NCBI GenBank assembly: GCA_900478215.1
Contig: LS483478.1
Location: 1,426,001-1,490,000 of the forward strand
Origin: Salmonella enterica subsp. houtenae serovar Houten
GTDB taxonomy: Bacteria; Pseudomonadota; Gammaproteobacteria; Enterobacterales; Enterobacteriaceae
Length of the DNA stretch: 64,000 nt
Direction of reading: 5' to 3'
Position numbers and translations under genes: made by a program. The notes under the pieces are model-generated. The model did no database searches. It worked only from the letters and a program-made list of their open reading frames with translations, and had not been told where the DNA came from. Shown here piece after piece: positions 28,643 to 38,214 of the stretch (within the stretch, counting starts at the first letter, position 1; the number at the start of each line of letters is the position of its first letter).

Positions 28643-30480
28643 ACATGCTTGCCTTAACCATTATTCTGCCTTTGATTGGCTTTGTACTGCTGGCGTTCTC
28701 TCGCGGACGCTGGTCGGAAAATCTCTCCGCGACCATTGGCGTGGGTTCCGTTGGTCTGGCGGCGTTGGTGACAGCGTTTGTCGGGATGGATTTCTTCGCC
28801 AACGGCAAACAGGCGTTCAGCCAGCCGCTGTGGACGTGGATGTCGGTCGGGAACTTCAATATCGGTGTTAACCTGGTGCTGGACGGCCTGTCGCTGACCA
28901 TGCTCTCTGTGGTCACCGGCGTCGGCTTCCTGATTCATATGTTCGCTTCCTGGTACATGCGTGGAGAAGAGGGTTACTCCCGCTTCTTTGCTTATACCAA
29001 CCTGTTTATCGCCAGCATGGTGGTTCTGGTGCTGTCCGATAACCTGCTGTTGATGTACCTCGGTTGGGAAGGCGTGGGCCTGTGCTCTTATCTGTTGATC
29101 GGCTTCTATTACAGCGATCCAAAGAACGGCGCGGCGGCGATGAAAGCGTTTGTCGTCACTCGTGTAGGCGACGTCTTCCTCGCCTTTGCGCTGTTCATTC
29201 TGTACAACGAACTGGGCACGCTGAACTTCCGCGAAATGGTAGAGCTGGCGCCAGCGCACTTTGCTGACGGCAACAACATGCTGATGTGGGCGACGCTGAT
29301 GCTGCTGGGCGGCGCGGTGGGTAAATCTGCGCAGCTACCGTTGCAGACCTGGCTTGCCGACGCGATGGCTGGCCCGACGCCAGTCTCTGCGCTGATCCAC
29401 GCCGCCACCATGGTGACCGCTGGCGTCTACCTGATTGCGCGCACGCATGGCCTGTTCCTGATGACGCCGGAAATTTTGCATCTGGTGGGAATTATTGGGG
29501 CGATTACGCTGGTAATGGCCGGTTTTGCCGCGCTGGTGCAGACCGATATCAAACGCGTGCTGGCCTATTCCACCATGAGTCAGATTGGCTACATGTTCCT
29601 GGCGTTGGGCGTACAGGCGTGGGATGCGGCGATTTTCCATCTGATGACCCACGCCTTCTTTAAAGCGTTGCTGTTCCTGGCGTCTGGCTCGGTGATCCTC
29701 GCCTGCCACCATGAGCAGAACATCTTTAAGATGGGCGGCCTGCGTAAGTCCATTCCGCTGGTGTATGCCTGCTTCCTGGTGGGCGGCGCGGCGTTGTCAG
29801 CGTTACCGCTGGTCACCGCGGGCTTCTTTAGTAAGGATGAGATCCTGGCCGGTGCGATGGCGAACGGTCATATCAATCTGATGGTGGCAGGTCTGGTCGG
29901 CGCGTTCATGACCTCCTTGTACACCTTCCGCATGATTTTCATCGTATTCCACGGTAAAGAACAAATTCATGCTCATGCAGGGAAGGGGATTACCCACCAT
30001 CTGCCGCTGATTGTCCTGATGATCCTGTCCACGTTCATTGGCGCGCTGATTGTGCCGCCATTGCAGGGGGTACTGCCGCAGACCACTGAACTGGCGCATG
30101 GTCGTGTGTTGACCCTGGAAATCACCTCTGGTGTAGTGGCGATTGCGGGCATCCTGATTGCCGCATGGCTGTGGCTGGGCAAACGCACGCTTGTGACGTC
30201 GATTGCCAACAGCGCGCCGGGCCGTCTGCTGGGGACCTGGTGGTATAACGCCTGGGGCTTTGACTGGTTGTACGACAAAGTGTTCGTCAAGCCGTTCCTG
30301 GGTATCGCCTGGCTGCTGAAACGCGACCCGCTTAATGCGTTGATGAACATTCCGGCTATCCTTTCCCGTTTTGCAGGCAAAGGCCTGGTACTGAGCGAGA
30401 ACGGTTATTTACGCTGGTATGTGGCATCCATGAGCATCGGTGCGGTTGTGGTGCTGGCGCTGCTGATGGTACTGCGTTGA
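28639..30480 (+). CDS. nuoL: NADH-quinone oxidoreductase subunit L
   Basis: Distal antiporter-like membrane subunit of complex I, 613 residues, about sixteen helices plus the long lateral amphipathic helix that spans M, N and J near the C-terminus. The Mrp-type core shows [16 protein letters not shown], a glutamate in that helix, and [20 protein letters not shown] with the conserved lysine. Unlike the tight junctions before it, a 250-bp spacer follows. Confidence 0.98.
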
Positions 30481-30502
30481 GTGTGAGGATTGGGAGTGTT
30501 TT

Positions 30503-30536
30503 GCCCGCTGGCGCTGCGCTTGCCGGGCCTACAAAC
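30503..30536. repeat. REP unit inside the nuo operon
   Basis: TTGCCCGCTGGCGCTGCGCTTGCCGGGCCTACAAA-type sequence forms the standard REP hairpin (GCCCG/CGGGC) 23 bases after the nuoL stop. Intra-operon REPs usually protect the upstream part of the message from 3' decay. Confidence 0.8.
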
Positions 30537-30730
30537 CCGAAGAGAATTTTTTAAAATTCGTTGAAAATCAAGTCCAAAAGGACAGGCGTTATCGGCGAAG
30601 TCAGAGTGGACGCCGCCTGCGCGCAGCAACCGGAGCGTACTGGAGTACGTGAGGATTGCGAGCACAGCCGGGGTTCGCTATGACGAGTGAGATAGCCTGA
30701 ACGGGACTTAAACAAGGAACAAAGATCACC
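30537..30730 (+). other. Structured nuoL-nuoM spacer of unknown type
   Basis: 194 bp of non-coding, GC-rich sequence between the REP and nuoM. It contains CGTACTGGAGTACG at 30634-30647, a perfect-arm hairpin flanked by further pairing GCAACC/GGATTGC, and GTCCAAAAGGAC at 30573-30584. Several frames are closed, so it is not a gene. It looks like a dispersed repeat or an RNA element, but I cannot name it. Confidence 0.5.
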
Positions 30731-32260
30731 ATGTTATTACCTTGGTTGATATTAATCCCTTTTATCGGCGGCTTTCTGTGCTGGCAGACCGAACGCTTTG
30801 GCGTGAAGGTGCCGCGCTGGATCGCGTTGATAACCATGGGACTGACGCTGGCGCTCGGCCTGCAACTGTGGTTGCAGGGCGGCTATTCACTGACGCAATC
30901 CGCCGGTATTCCACAGTGGCAATCTGAATTTGTCCTGCCGTGGATCCCGCGTTTTGGCATCTCTATCCATCTGGCGCTCGACGGACTGTCGCTGCTAATG
31001 GTGGTGCTGACCGGTCTGCTCGGCGTTCTGGCGGTACTTTGCTCCTGGCGAGAAATCGAAAAATATCAGGGCTTCTTCCACCTGAACCTGATGTGGATTC
31101 TGGGCGGCGTTATCGGCGTGTTCCTGGCCATCGACATGTTCCTGTTCTTCTTCTTCTGGGAAATGATGCTGGTGCCGATGTACTTCCTGATAGCGCTCTG
31201 GGGCCACAAAGCCTCTGACGGTAAAACGCGTATCACGGCGGCTACAAAATTCTTCATCTATACCCAGGCAAGCGGTCTGGTGATGCTGATTGCGATTCTG
31301 GCGCTGGTCTTTGTGCATTACAACGCGACCGGCGTCTGGACTTTCAATTACGAAGAACTGTTGAATACGCCGATGTCTCATGGCGTGGAATACCTGTTGA
31401 TGCTGGGTTTCTTCATCGCTTTTGCGGTGAAAATGCCGGTGGTTCCGTTGCACGGCTGGCTACCGGATGCGCACTCCCAGGCACCGACCGCCGGTTCCGT
31501 CGATCTGGCGGGTATCTTGCTGAAAACCGCCGCCTACGGTCTGCTGCGTTTCTCCCTGCCATTGTTCCCGAACGCGTCGGCGGAGTTTGCGCCCATCGCT
31601 ATGTGGCTGGGCGTCATTGGCATCTTCTACGGCGCGTGGATGGCCTTTACCCAGTACGACATCAAGCGTCTGATTGCTTATACCTCCGTTTCCCACATGG
31701 GCTTCGTGCTGATTGCTATCTACACTGGTAGCCAGTTGGCGTACCAGGGCGCGGTGATTCAGATGATTGCGCACGGTCTGTCCGCGGCGGGTCTGTTCAT
31801 TCTGTGCGGCCAGTTGTACGAACGTCTGCACACGCGTGACATGCGTATGATGGGCGGCCTGTGGGGCAAAATGAAATGGCTGCCGGCGCTGTCCATGTTC
31901 TTTGCGGTGGCGACGCTCGGTATGCCGGGCACCGGTAACTTTGTCGGCGAATTTATGATTCTGTTCGGCAGCTACCAGGTAGTGCCGGTGATTACCGTTA
32001 TCTCCACCTTTGGGTTGGTATTCGCCTCTGTTTACTCGCTGGCGATGCTGCATCGCGCTTACTTTGGTAAAGCGAAGAGCCAGATTGCCAACCAGGAACT
32101 GCCAGGGATGTCGCTGCGCGAGCTGTTTATCATTCTGTTGCTGGTGGTGCTTCTGGTACTGCTTGGCTTCTATCCGCAGCCGATTCTGGATACCTCGCAT
32201 TCTGCGATGAGCAACATCCAGCAGTGGTTTGTTAATTCCGTTACTACTACAAGGCCGTAA
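30731..32260 (+). CDS. nuoM: NADH-quinone oxidoreductase subunit M
   Basis: Antiporter-like membrane subunit of complex I, 509 residues, about fourteen helices. Mrp-core residues are visible in FFFWEMMLVPMYFLIALWG (pump glutamate) and KMPVVPLHGWLPDAHSQAPT (lysine). Starts at ATG 30731, AAGGA at about 30714-30718, after the long spacer. Confidence 0.98.
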   Translation: MLLPWLILIPFIGGFLCWQTERFGVKVPRWIALITMGLTLALGLQLWLQGGYSLTQSAGIPQWQSEFVLPWIPRFGISIHLALDGLSLLMVVLTGLLGVLAVLCSWREIEKYQGFFHLNLMWILGGVIGVFLAIDMFLFFFFWEMMLVPMYFLIALWGHKASDGKTRITAATKFFIYTQASGLVMLIAILALVFVHYNATGVWTFNYEELLNTPMSHGVEYLLMLGFFIAFAVKMPVVPLHGWLPDAHSQAPTAGSVDLAGILLKTAAYGLLRFSLPLFPNASAEFAPIAMWLGVIGIFYGAWMAFTQYDIKRLIAYTSVSHMGFVLIAIYTGSQLAYQGAVIQMIAHGLSAAGLFILCGQLYERLHTRDMRMMGGLWGKMKWLPALSMFFAVATLGMPGTGNFVGEFMILFGSYQVVPVITVISTFGLVFASVYSLAMLHRAYFGKAKSQIANQELPGMSLRELFIILLLVVLLVLLGFYPQPILDTSHSAMSNIQQWFVNSVTTTRP

Positions 32261-32266
32261 ATCGCC

Positions 32267-33724
32267 ATGACAATAACTCCACAACACCTGATTGCGCTGC
32301 TACCGCTGCTGATCGTCGGCTTGACGGTGGTGGTTGTGATGCTCTCCATTGCGTGGCGACGCAATCATTTCCTCAATGCCACGCTGTCGGTCATTGGGCT
32401 TAACGCCGCGCTGGTTTCGCTTTGGTTTGTCGGCCAGGCCGGGGCAATGGACGTCACGCCGCTGATGCGCGTTGACGGTTTTGCGATGCTCTACACCGGG
32501 CTGGTGCTGCTGGCGAGCCTCGCCACCTGTACCTTTGCCTACCCGTGGCTTGAAGGCTATAACGATAACCAAGAAGAGTTCTACCTGCTGGTGTTAATCG
32601 CCAGCCTGGGGGGAATTCTGCTGGCGAACGCCAATCACCTGGCGGCGCTGTTCCTTGGTATTGAACTGATCTCGCTGCCGCTGTTCGGCCTGATTGGTTA
32701 TGCTTTCCGCCAGAAACGCTCGCTGGAAGCCAGTATTAAATACACCATCCTTTCCGCCGCCGCCTCGTCTTTCCTGCTGTTCGGGATGGCGCTGGTCTAT
32801 GCGCAATCTGGCAACCTGTCGTTCGAAGCGCTCGGAAAGAGCCTCGGCGACGGTATGCTGCATGAGCCGTTGCTGCTGGCGGGCTTTGGCCTGATGATTG
32901 TCGGTCTGGGCTTTAAACTCTCTCTGGTGCCGTTCCATCTGTGGACGCCGGACGTTTACCAGGGCGCGCCTGCGCCGGTTTCCACCTTCCTGGCGACGGC
33001 AAGTAAAATTGCTATCTTCGGCGTGGTGATGCGTCTGTTCCTGTATGCGCCGGTAGGCGACAGCGAAGCGGTACGCGTGGTGCTGGGCATTATCGCCTTT
33101 GCCTCTATCATCTTCGGTAACCTGATGGCGTTGAGCCAGACCAACATCAAACGTCTGCTCGGTTACTCTTCTATCTCTCACCTCGGCTATCTACTGGTAG
33201 CGTTGATTGCCCTGCAGAGCGGCGAGATGTCGATGGAAGCGGTAGGCGTTTATCTGGCCGGTTATCTGTTCAGCAGCCTCGGCGCGTTTGGCGTGGTCAG
33301 CCTGATGTCCAGCCCGTTCCGCGGTCCGGATGCCGATTCCCTGTACTCTTATCGTGGTCTGTTCTGGCACCGTCCGGTGCTTGCTGCGGTGATGACGGTG
33401 ATGATGCTGTCGCTGGCAGGTATCCCGATGACGCTAGGCTTTATCGGCAAATTCTACGTGCTGGCGGTCGGCGTTCAGGCCAGCCTGTGGTGGTTGGTTG
33501 CCGCCGTGGTGGTGGGGTCTGCGATTGGTTTGTACTACTACCTGCGTGTCGCTGTAAGCCTCTACCTGCACGCGCCGCAGCAACCGGGCCGTGACGCGCC
33601 GACAAACTGGCAGTACAGCGCAGGCGGTATCGTGGTGCTGATCTCCGCTTTATTGGTGCTGGTATTGGGCGTTTGGCCGCAGCCGTTGATTAGCCTTGTG
33701 CAGTTGGCGACGCCGTTGATGTAA
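32267..33724 (+). CDS. nuoN: NADH-quinone oxidoreductase subunit N
   Basis: Third antiporter-like membrane subunit of complex I, 485 residues, fourteen helices, next to K in the arm. Shows FLGIELISLPLFGLIGYAFR and KLSLVPFHLWTPDVYQGAP, equivalent to the glutamate and lysine sites of L and M. Last gene of the operon, six bases after nuoM, followed by a strong terminator. Confidence 0.98.
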   Translation: MTITPQHLIALLPLLIVGLTVVVVMLSIAWRRNHFLNATLSVIGLNAALVSLWFVGQAGAMDVTPLMRVDGFAMLYTGLVLLASLATCTFAYPWLEGYNDNQEEFYLLVLIASLGGILLANANHLAALFLGIELISLPLFGLIGYAFRQKRSLEASIKYTILSAAASSFLLFGMALVYAQSGNLSFEALGKSLGDGMLHEPLLLAGFGLMIVGLGFKLSLVPFHLWTPDVYQGAPAPVSTFLATASKIAIFGVVMRLFLYAPVGDSEAVRVVLGIIAFASIIFGNLMALSQTNIKRLLGYSSISHLGYLLVALIALQSGEMSMEAVGVYLAGYLFSSLGAFGVVSLMSSPFRGPDADSLYSYRGLFWHRPVLAAVMTVMMLSLAGIPMTLGFIGKFYVLAVGVQASLWWLVAAVVVGSAIGLYYYLRVAVSLYLHAPQQPGRDAPTNWQYSAGGIVVLISALLVLVLGVWPQPLISLVQLATPLM

Positions 33725-33740
33725 GCAACAAGCCAAAAAG

Positions 33741-33769
33741 AAAACCCGCTTTGTGAAGCGGGTTTTTTA
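33741..33769 (+). terminator. Rho-independent terminator of the nuo operon
   Basis: AAAACCCGCTT-TGTG-AAGCGGGTTTT forms an 11-bp stem ending in a T-run, 17 bases after the nuoN stop. Confidence 0.95.
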
Positions 33770-33805
33770 TTATCTGACGTAATGCTGTGAAATTATTGTA
33801 GATAG

Positions 33806-33842
33806 TAGGCCGAATAAGATGTTTTTGCCGTCATCCGGCATT
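33806..33842. repeat. REP-like unit between nuoN and cheV
   Basis: GTAGGCCGAATAAGATG...GCCGTCATCCGGCAT is a REP with a degenerate left arm, between convergent nuoN and cheV. Confidence 0.65.
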
Positions 33843-33863
33843 TAGGGTTTCAGTGATCCTGCT

Positions 33864-34868
33864 TTAACTTAGCAACTGCCGACTCACCAGCGGACCGCTG
33901 ATGTTTTGCGCCGCGCGTTCCAATACTTCCTGAATCACTGACGAGAGTTCATTGATTTCAAACTTTGCCACGTAACCGTCGGCTTTCACCTTACGCACAT
34001 GATCTTCGTTGGCGCTGCCGGAAAGGGAAGAGTGAATAACGACCGGGATCTTTTTCAGCCTTTCATCGGTTTTAATTTTACGCGTTAACGTAAAGCCATC
34101 CATCTCCGGCATCTCAAGATCCGTCAGGACCAGCGCGATTTTTTCGCTAATCGGTTTACCTTCGGCCTCCGCTTCCTGCGCCAGTTGCTGGATTCTCTGC
34201 CATGCATCCTTGCCGGTCACGTGCATCTGATGCGGAATTTCCATCGCGTTCAGCCCTTTTTCCAGCATCGCGCGGGCGACTTTGGAGTCTTCCGCCACAA
34301 TGGCTACCGCGCCAGGGGTAATAGTAAATTTATTGGTCTTCAGATTGGTGGCGCGCAGATCGTGGCTAGAGGGCACAATATCATAGAGGATCTGTTCGAC
34401 ATCAAGCACCAGCGCCAGATTATTGGTCTCTTTGTCTTCGTCCAGACAGGCGATGCTGGTGATATAACGTCCGTTGACGGCTTTCTCAGCGGTATGCACC
34501 TGCTTCCAGTCAAGACGCATAATATTTTCCACCGACTCGACGGCAAATGCCTGTACGCTGCGCGCATATTCGGTGATCAGCAAAATATTCAGTCCGGTTT
34601 CTGGCTTACAGCCCGCTACCGCAGGCAAATCAATCACCGGAATCACCTGATCCCGAATATTGACCATGCCCAATAGCGGCGCCTTCATGCCTGCTGGGCG
34701 CGTAAAGGCGGGCATCGGTACGATTTCGCGCAGCTTAAAGACATTGATGCCGAACAGTTCTGACTTCTGTTCATGCAGCGATGTACCAAGACGGAATAAC
34801 AGCAGTTCAAAACGGTTGGACAGGGTTAAGTTCGCCCTGTCATCAATATCTTTCTGGAAATTGTCCAT
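33864..34868 (-). CDS. cheV: Chemotaxis coupling protein CheV
   Basis: CheW-receiver fusion, 334 residues. Residues about 15-165 are a CheW domain (LFGINVFKLREIVPMPAFTR; GMVNIRDQVIPVIDL) that couples receptors to CheA; residues about 180-310 are a response-regulator receiver (AIVAEDSKVARAML; ALVLTDLEMPEMDGFTLTRK with the phospho-aspartate; KIPVVIHSSLSG). It may buffer phosphate from CheA for adaptation. ATG at 34866-34868 follows AGGTTAGG; an upstream in-frame start at 34994 lies inside rbn. E. coli K-12 lacks this gene; Salmonella has it here, away from the main che/fli clusters. Confidence 0.95.
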   Translation of the reverse strand: MDNFQKDIDDRANLTLSNRFELLLFRLGTSLHEQKSELFGINVFKLREIVPMPAFTRPAGMKAPLLGMVNIRDQVIPVIDLPAVAGCKPETGLNILLITEYARSVQAFAVESVENIMRLDWKQVHTAEKAVNGRYITSIACLDEDKETNNLALVLDVEQILYDIVPSSHDLRATNLKTNKFTITPGAVAIVAEDSKVARAMLEKGLNAMEIPHQMHVTGKDAWQRIQQLAQEAEAEGKPISEKIALVLTDLEMPEMDGFTLTRKIKTDERLKKIPVVIHSSLSGSANEDHVRKVKADGYVAKFEINELSSVIQEVLERAAQNISGPLVSRQLLS

Positions 34869-34933
34869 CCTAACCTCATTATGAAAGCCAGCCTTTTTTA
34901 GTGTTATCGGCAAAGAGGACAAAAAATGGAGCG

Positions 34934-35851
34934 CTAAACCGGGAAAACAGAAAAATCGTAAGCCAGTTCCGTCGCCGGGAAAATGGCGCGGCATTCCGCC
35001 AGTAATCGCTGACAGCCCTTATCATCATAGCGTGAGCTAATGTGGGTCATGATCAGTCGACCGACGGCGGCTTCCCGCGCCAGCGTCGCGGTTTGACGGG
35101 TGGAGCTGTGTCCGCGGCCGTTGGCTTTCTCCTCCATTGAGGTATCCAGCGTGGTTTCATGCACCATGACATCCACACCCTGTGCCAGCGCGATAGCGGC
35201 CTCGCAGGGCGCGGTGTCGCCGAAAATCGCTACTGATTTCCCCGCTACGGCAGGCGCAAGATAATCGACGCCATTAATCTGCCTTCCATCGGCAAGCGTG
35301 ACGGTTTTCCCCGCCTTCAACGCCTGAAATAGGGGACCGGGCGTAACGCCTGCGGCTGTTAGCGCTCTGGCATTCAGCGCGCCGGGCTTGTCATGTTCAA
35401 CAATACGATATCCGTAGCACTCCAGTGGATGCGCCAGCTTGAACGCGGTCACTTTACGCAGGCCGTCGTCAAGAATATCTCCCGCGCTGATTTCTTCAAT
35501 TCGCAACGGAAAATCGGTCCATGAACCGCTAAGGCGCAGTGCGGTTTCAATAAACTCGCGCACGCCTTTAGGTCCGTATACGGTTAACGGATGGGGGGGT
35601 CCCGCCATCGACCGACTGCATAGCAGACCCGGCAAGCCAAACAGATGATCTCCGTGAAGATGGCTGATAAAAATGCGCTCAAGCTTACCGGGATGAAACG
35701 CGGTGTGAAGCATTTGATGCTGTGTCCCTTCGCCGCAATCAAAAAGCCACACTCCCGGCTGCGTTGGATGTTGCAGGTGTAATAAAATTGCCGTTACATT
35801 GCGTGAACGCGTGGGAACGCCTGCGGACGTACCTAAAAAAATTAATTCCAT
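34934..35851 (-). CDS. rbn: Ribonuclease BN / RNase Z
   Basis: Metallo-beta-lactamase-fold RNase of 305 residues (also elaC) acting on tRNA 3' ends. The zinc motif is SHLHGDHLFG at residues 63-72, with further ligands in FGDTAP and MTHISSRY. ATG at 35849-35851 begins MELIFLGTSAGVPT; 36 upstream in-frame residues are unrelated to the family and overlap the elaA promoter. Divergent from elaA with 60 bp between starts. Confidence 0.97.
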   Translation of the reverse strand: MELIFLGTSAGVPTRSRNVTAILLHLQHPTQPGVWLFDCGEGTQHQMLHTAFHPGKLERIFISHLHGDHLFGLPGLLCSRSMAGPPHPLTVYGPKGVREFIETALRLSGSWTDFPLRIEEISAGDILDDGLRKVTAFKLAHPLECYGYRIVEHDKPGALNARALTAAGVTPGPLFQALKAGKTVTLADGRQINGVDYLAPAVAGKSVAIFGDTAPCEAAIALAQGVDVMVHETTLDTSMEEKANGRGHSSTRQTATLAREAAVGRLIMTHISSRYDDKGCQRLLAECRAIFPATELAYDFSVFPV

Positions 35852-35911
35852 CTTGTCCTTACACGTTTGGTTATCGTTTAACCCAAGATTACCACAACAC
35901 AGGAGTTCATC

Positions 35912-36373
35912 ATGATTTACTGGCAGGATCTCCACCATAGCGAACTTACCGTTCCTCAACTTTACGCGTTACTCAAATTGCGTTGCGCGGTCTTTGTGGT
36001 AGAGCAGCGCTGTCCTTACCTTGATGTGGATGGCGATGATTTAATCGGCGACAATCGTCATATTCTGGGCTGGCATCATGACGAACTGGTGGCGTATGCG
36101 AGGATTCTGAAAAGCGATATCGAATCAGACCCGGTGGTCATTGGTCGGGTGATTGTCAGCGACGCCTGGAGAGGGGCAAAACGGGGTCAACAATTAATGG
36201 CGAAAACGCTGGAATCCTGTGGACGGCACTGGCCGGATAAGCCGTTATATCTGGGCGCGCAGGCGCATCTACAACATTTTTATGCGCGTTTTGGTTTTAT
36301 CCCGGTCACCGACGTTTATGATGAAGATGGCATTCCGCACCGGGGAATGGCGCGAGAGGTTCATCAGGCATAA
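35912..36373 (+). CDS. elaA: GNAT-family acetyltransferase ElaA
   Basis: Predicted N-acetyltransferase of 153 residues with a GNAT fold: RVIVSDAWRGAKRGQQLM is the acetyl-CoA-binding R/Q-x-x-G-x-G/A-type loop and HFYARFGFIPVTDVYDEDG the C-terminal motif B. Substrate unknown. ATG 35912 follows CAGGAG at about 35900-35905. Confidence 0.95.
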   Translation: MIYWQDLHHSELTVPQLYALLKLRCAVFVVEQRCPYLDVDGDDLIGDNRHILGWHHDELVAYARILKSDIESDPVVIGRVIVSDAWRGAKRGQQLMAKTLESCGRHWPDKPLYLGAQAHLQHFYARFGFIPVTDVYDEDGIPHRGMAREVHQA

Positions 36374-36427
36374 ACCGAAACCGTTGACTATAGTTAGGAG
36401 CAGGTGTTAACACAACGGAGAATGAGA

Positions 36428-36733
36428 ATGTCATATCAATTTGGTGAATCACGCGTTGATGATGATCTGACTTTGCTCAGCGAAACGCTGGAAGAGATTT
36501 TACGTTCCTCAGGCGATCCCGCCGATCAAAAATACATTGAGCTGAAAGCCCGCGCGGAGCAGGCGCTGGAAGAGGTGAAAAACCGCGTAAGTCATGCGTC
36601 GGATAGCTATTATTACCGGGCAAAGCAGGCCGTTTACAAAGCGGATGACTACGTTCATGAAAAACCCTGGCAGGGTATTGGCGTAGGCGCAGCGGTAGGG
36701 CTGGTGCTTGGACTGCTGCTGGCGCGGCGCTAA
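36428..36733 (+). CDS. elaB: C-tail-anchored stress protein ElaB
   Basis: Small DUF883/YqjD-family protein, 101 residues. A charged helical body (SETLEEILRSSGDPADQK) is followed by one C-terminal membrane helix GIGVGAAVGLVLGLLLARR, so it is a tail-anchored inner-membrane protein. In E. coli it is RpoS-controlled and linked to oxidative and heat stress tolerance. ATG 36428 has GGAG at about 36418-36421; an earlier in-frame start at 36404 lacks one. Confidence 0.95.
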   Translation: MSYQFGESRVDDDLTLLSETLEEILRSSGDPADQKYIELKARAEQALEEVKNRVSHASDSYYYRAKQAVYKADDYVHEKPWQGIGVGAAVGLVLGLLLARR

Positions 36734-36773
36734 ATCCCCGCAACTGAACAGAATCGCAACCCTCCCTAAATGA

Positions 36774-36798
36774 GGTACTGCTTTTTTAGGGCAGTACC
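36774..36798 (+). terminator. Hairpin after elaB, weak terminator or leader structure
   Basis: GGTACTGC and GCAGTACC form an 8-bp stem around TTTTTTAGG. No T-run follows, so termination is doubtful. Confidence 0.5.
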
Positions 36799-36801
36799 CC
36801 G

Positions 36802-36807
36802 TATAAT
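36802..36807 (+). promoter_or_regulatory. Candidate -10 element of the men operon
   Basis: A consensus TATAAT lies 28 bp before the menF GTG. The matching -35 region (TGCTTT at 36779-36784) is poor, which suggests activator dependence or a weak promoter. Confidence 0.5.
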
Positions 36808-36834
36808 GTGGGGTTTTTAACAGGGAGGGTCCGC

Positions 36835-38133
36835 GTGCATTCTATTACTACAGCGCTGGAAAATCTGACGCGTCAGCTATCGCAAGAGATACCGGCGACG
36901 CCAGGTCTTTGCGTTTTCGATGCGCCTTTCCCTTTAAACGATGCCTTTGATGCATTGAGCTGGCTGGCCAGCCAGTCATCCTTTCCCCAATTCTACTGGC
37001 AACAGCGCAATGGCGACGAAGAAGCTGCCGTTCTCGGGGCAATCACCGTATTTTCATCGCTCGATCTGGCGCAACGGTTTTTACGTCAGCACTCGCAGCC
37101 TGACCTGCGTATTTGGGGGCTGAATGCGTTCGAGCCGAAAGAGGGCTACTTATTGCTGCCGAGGCTGGAGTGGCGGCGTAGCGGTGGTACAGCGACCTTA
37201 CGACTACATCTCTATAGTGACGTTTCGTTACGCGATGATGCGTGCCAGGCGAAGGCGTTTCTTGCTTCTCTGGTCGGCATTAAGCCTGTTCCGGCGCTGC
37301 GCCTTTCGCTAACGGGCGAACAGCACTGGCCGGATAAAAACGGTTGGGTGAAGCTGATTCAGCAGGCTACCCATACCATTGCGCAAGAGGCGTTTGATAA
37401 AGTTGTGCTGGCGCGGGCCACCGACTTACAATTCTCCCGTCCGGTCAATGCCGCGGCGATGATGGCGTCCAGCCGTCGTTTAAATCTCAACTGTTACCAC
37501 TTTTTTATGGCCTTTTCCGCCGATAGCGCCTTTCTGGGGTCATCGCCGGAGCGGCTCTGGCGGCGGCGTGAAACGGCGCTGCGTACTGAAGCGCTGGCCG
37601 GGACGGTAGCTAACCATCCGGATAACCATAAAGCCTGGCAGCTTGGCGAATGGTTAATGAAAGACGATAAAAACCAGCGAGAAAATATGCTGGTTGTCGA
37701 AGACATCTGCCAGCGACTGCAAAACTGCACCCACTCGCTGGATGTGCTGCCGCCGCAGGTGCTCAGGCTGCGGAAGGTACAGCATTTGCGCCGCTGTATC
37801 TGGACGGCGCTTAATCAGGCGGATGATACCCTCTGCCTGCATCAGTTACAGCCTACCGCGGCGGTTGCCGGGATCCCTCGTGAACCCGCGCGTTGTTTTA
37901 TAGAACAGCATGAGCCGTTCGAGCGTGAATGGTATGCCGGGTCGGCTGGCTATCTCTCCACGCGGCAAAGCGAGTTTTGCGTGACGTTACGTTCAGCCAA
38001 AGTGACGGCCAATGTGGTGCGCTTGTATGCCGGCGCGGGAATCGTCCGGGGGTCCGATCCGGAACAGGAATGGCAGGAAATAAATAATAAAGCAGCCGGG
38101 TTACGCACCTTATTGCAGATGGATGCGCAATGA
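36835..38133 (+). CDS. menF: Isochorismate synthase MenF
   Basis: Converts chorismate to isochorismate, the first step of menaquinone synthesis; cytoplasmic, 432 residues. The C-terminal chorismate-binding domain shows FLGSSPERLWRRR, TEALAGTVA, EWYAGSAGYLS and RLYAGAGIVRGSDPEQEWQE. Start is GTG 36835 with GGGAGGG at 36823-36829; an in-frame GTG at 36808 would overlap the promoter. First gene of menFDHBCE. Confidence 0.96.
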   Translation: MHSITTALENLTRQLSQEIPATPGLCVFDAPFPLNDAFDALSWLASQSSFPQFYWQQRNGDEEAAVLGAITVFSSLDLAQRFLRQHSQPDLRIWGLNAFEPKEGYLLLPRLEWRRSGGTATLRLHLYSDVSLRDDACQAKAFLASLVGIKPVPALRLSLTGEQHWPDKNGWVKLIQQATHTIAQEAFDKVVLARATDLQFSRPVNAAAMMASSRRLNLNCYHFFMAFSADSAFLGSSPERLWRRRETALRTEALAGTVANHPDNHKAWQLGEWLMKDDKNQRENMLVVEDICQRLQNCTHSLDVLPPQVLRLRKVQHLRRCIWTALNQADDTLCLHQLQPTAAVAGIPREPARCFIEQHEPFEREWYAGSAGYLSTRQSEFCVTLRSAKVTANVVRLYAGAGIVRGSDPEQEWQEINNKAAGLRTLLQMDAQ

Positions 38134-38214
38134 GTCACATAATCCCGACCCATATCAATAATCCATTTTTGCAGCTCTTTATACTTAGTCCCAATGATTG
38201 ATACCGGAAAACTC

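Noticed and set aside
30537..30730. A small gene between nuoL and nuoM
   Set aside because: No frame has both a start with a ribosome site and a plausible length; strong dyads argue for non-coding sequence.
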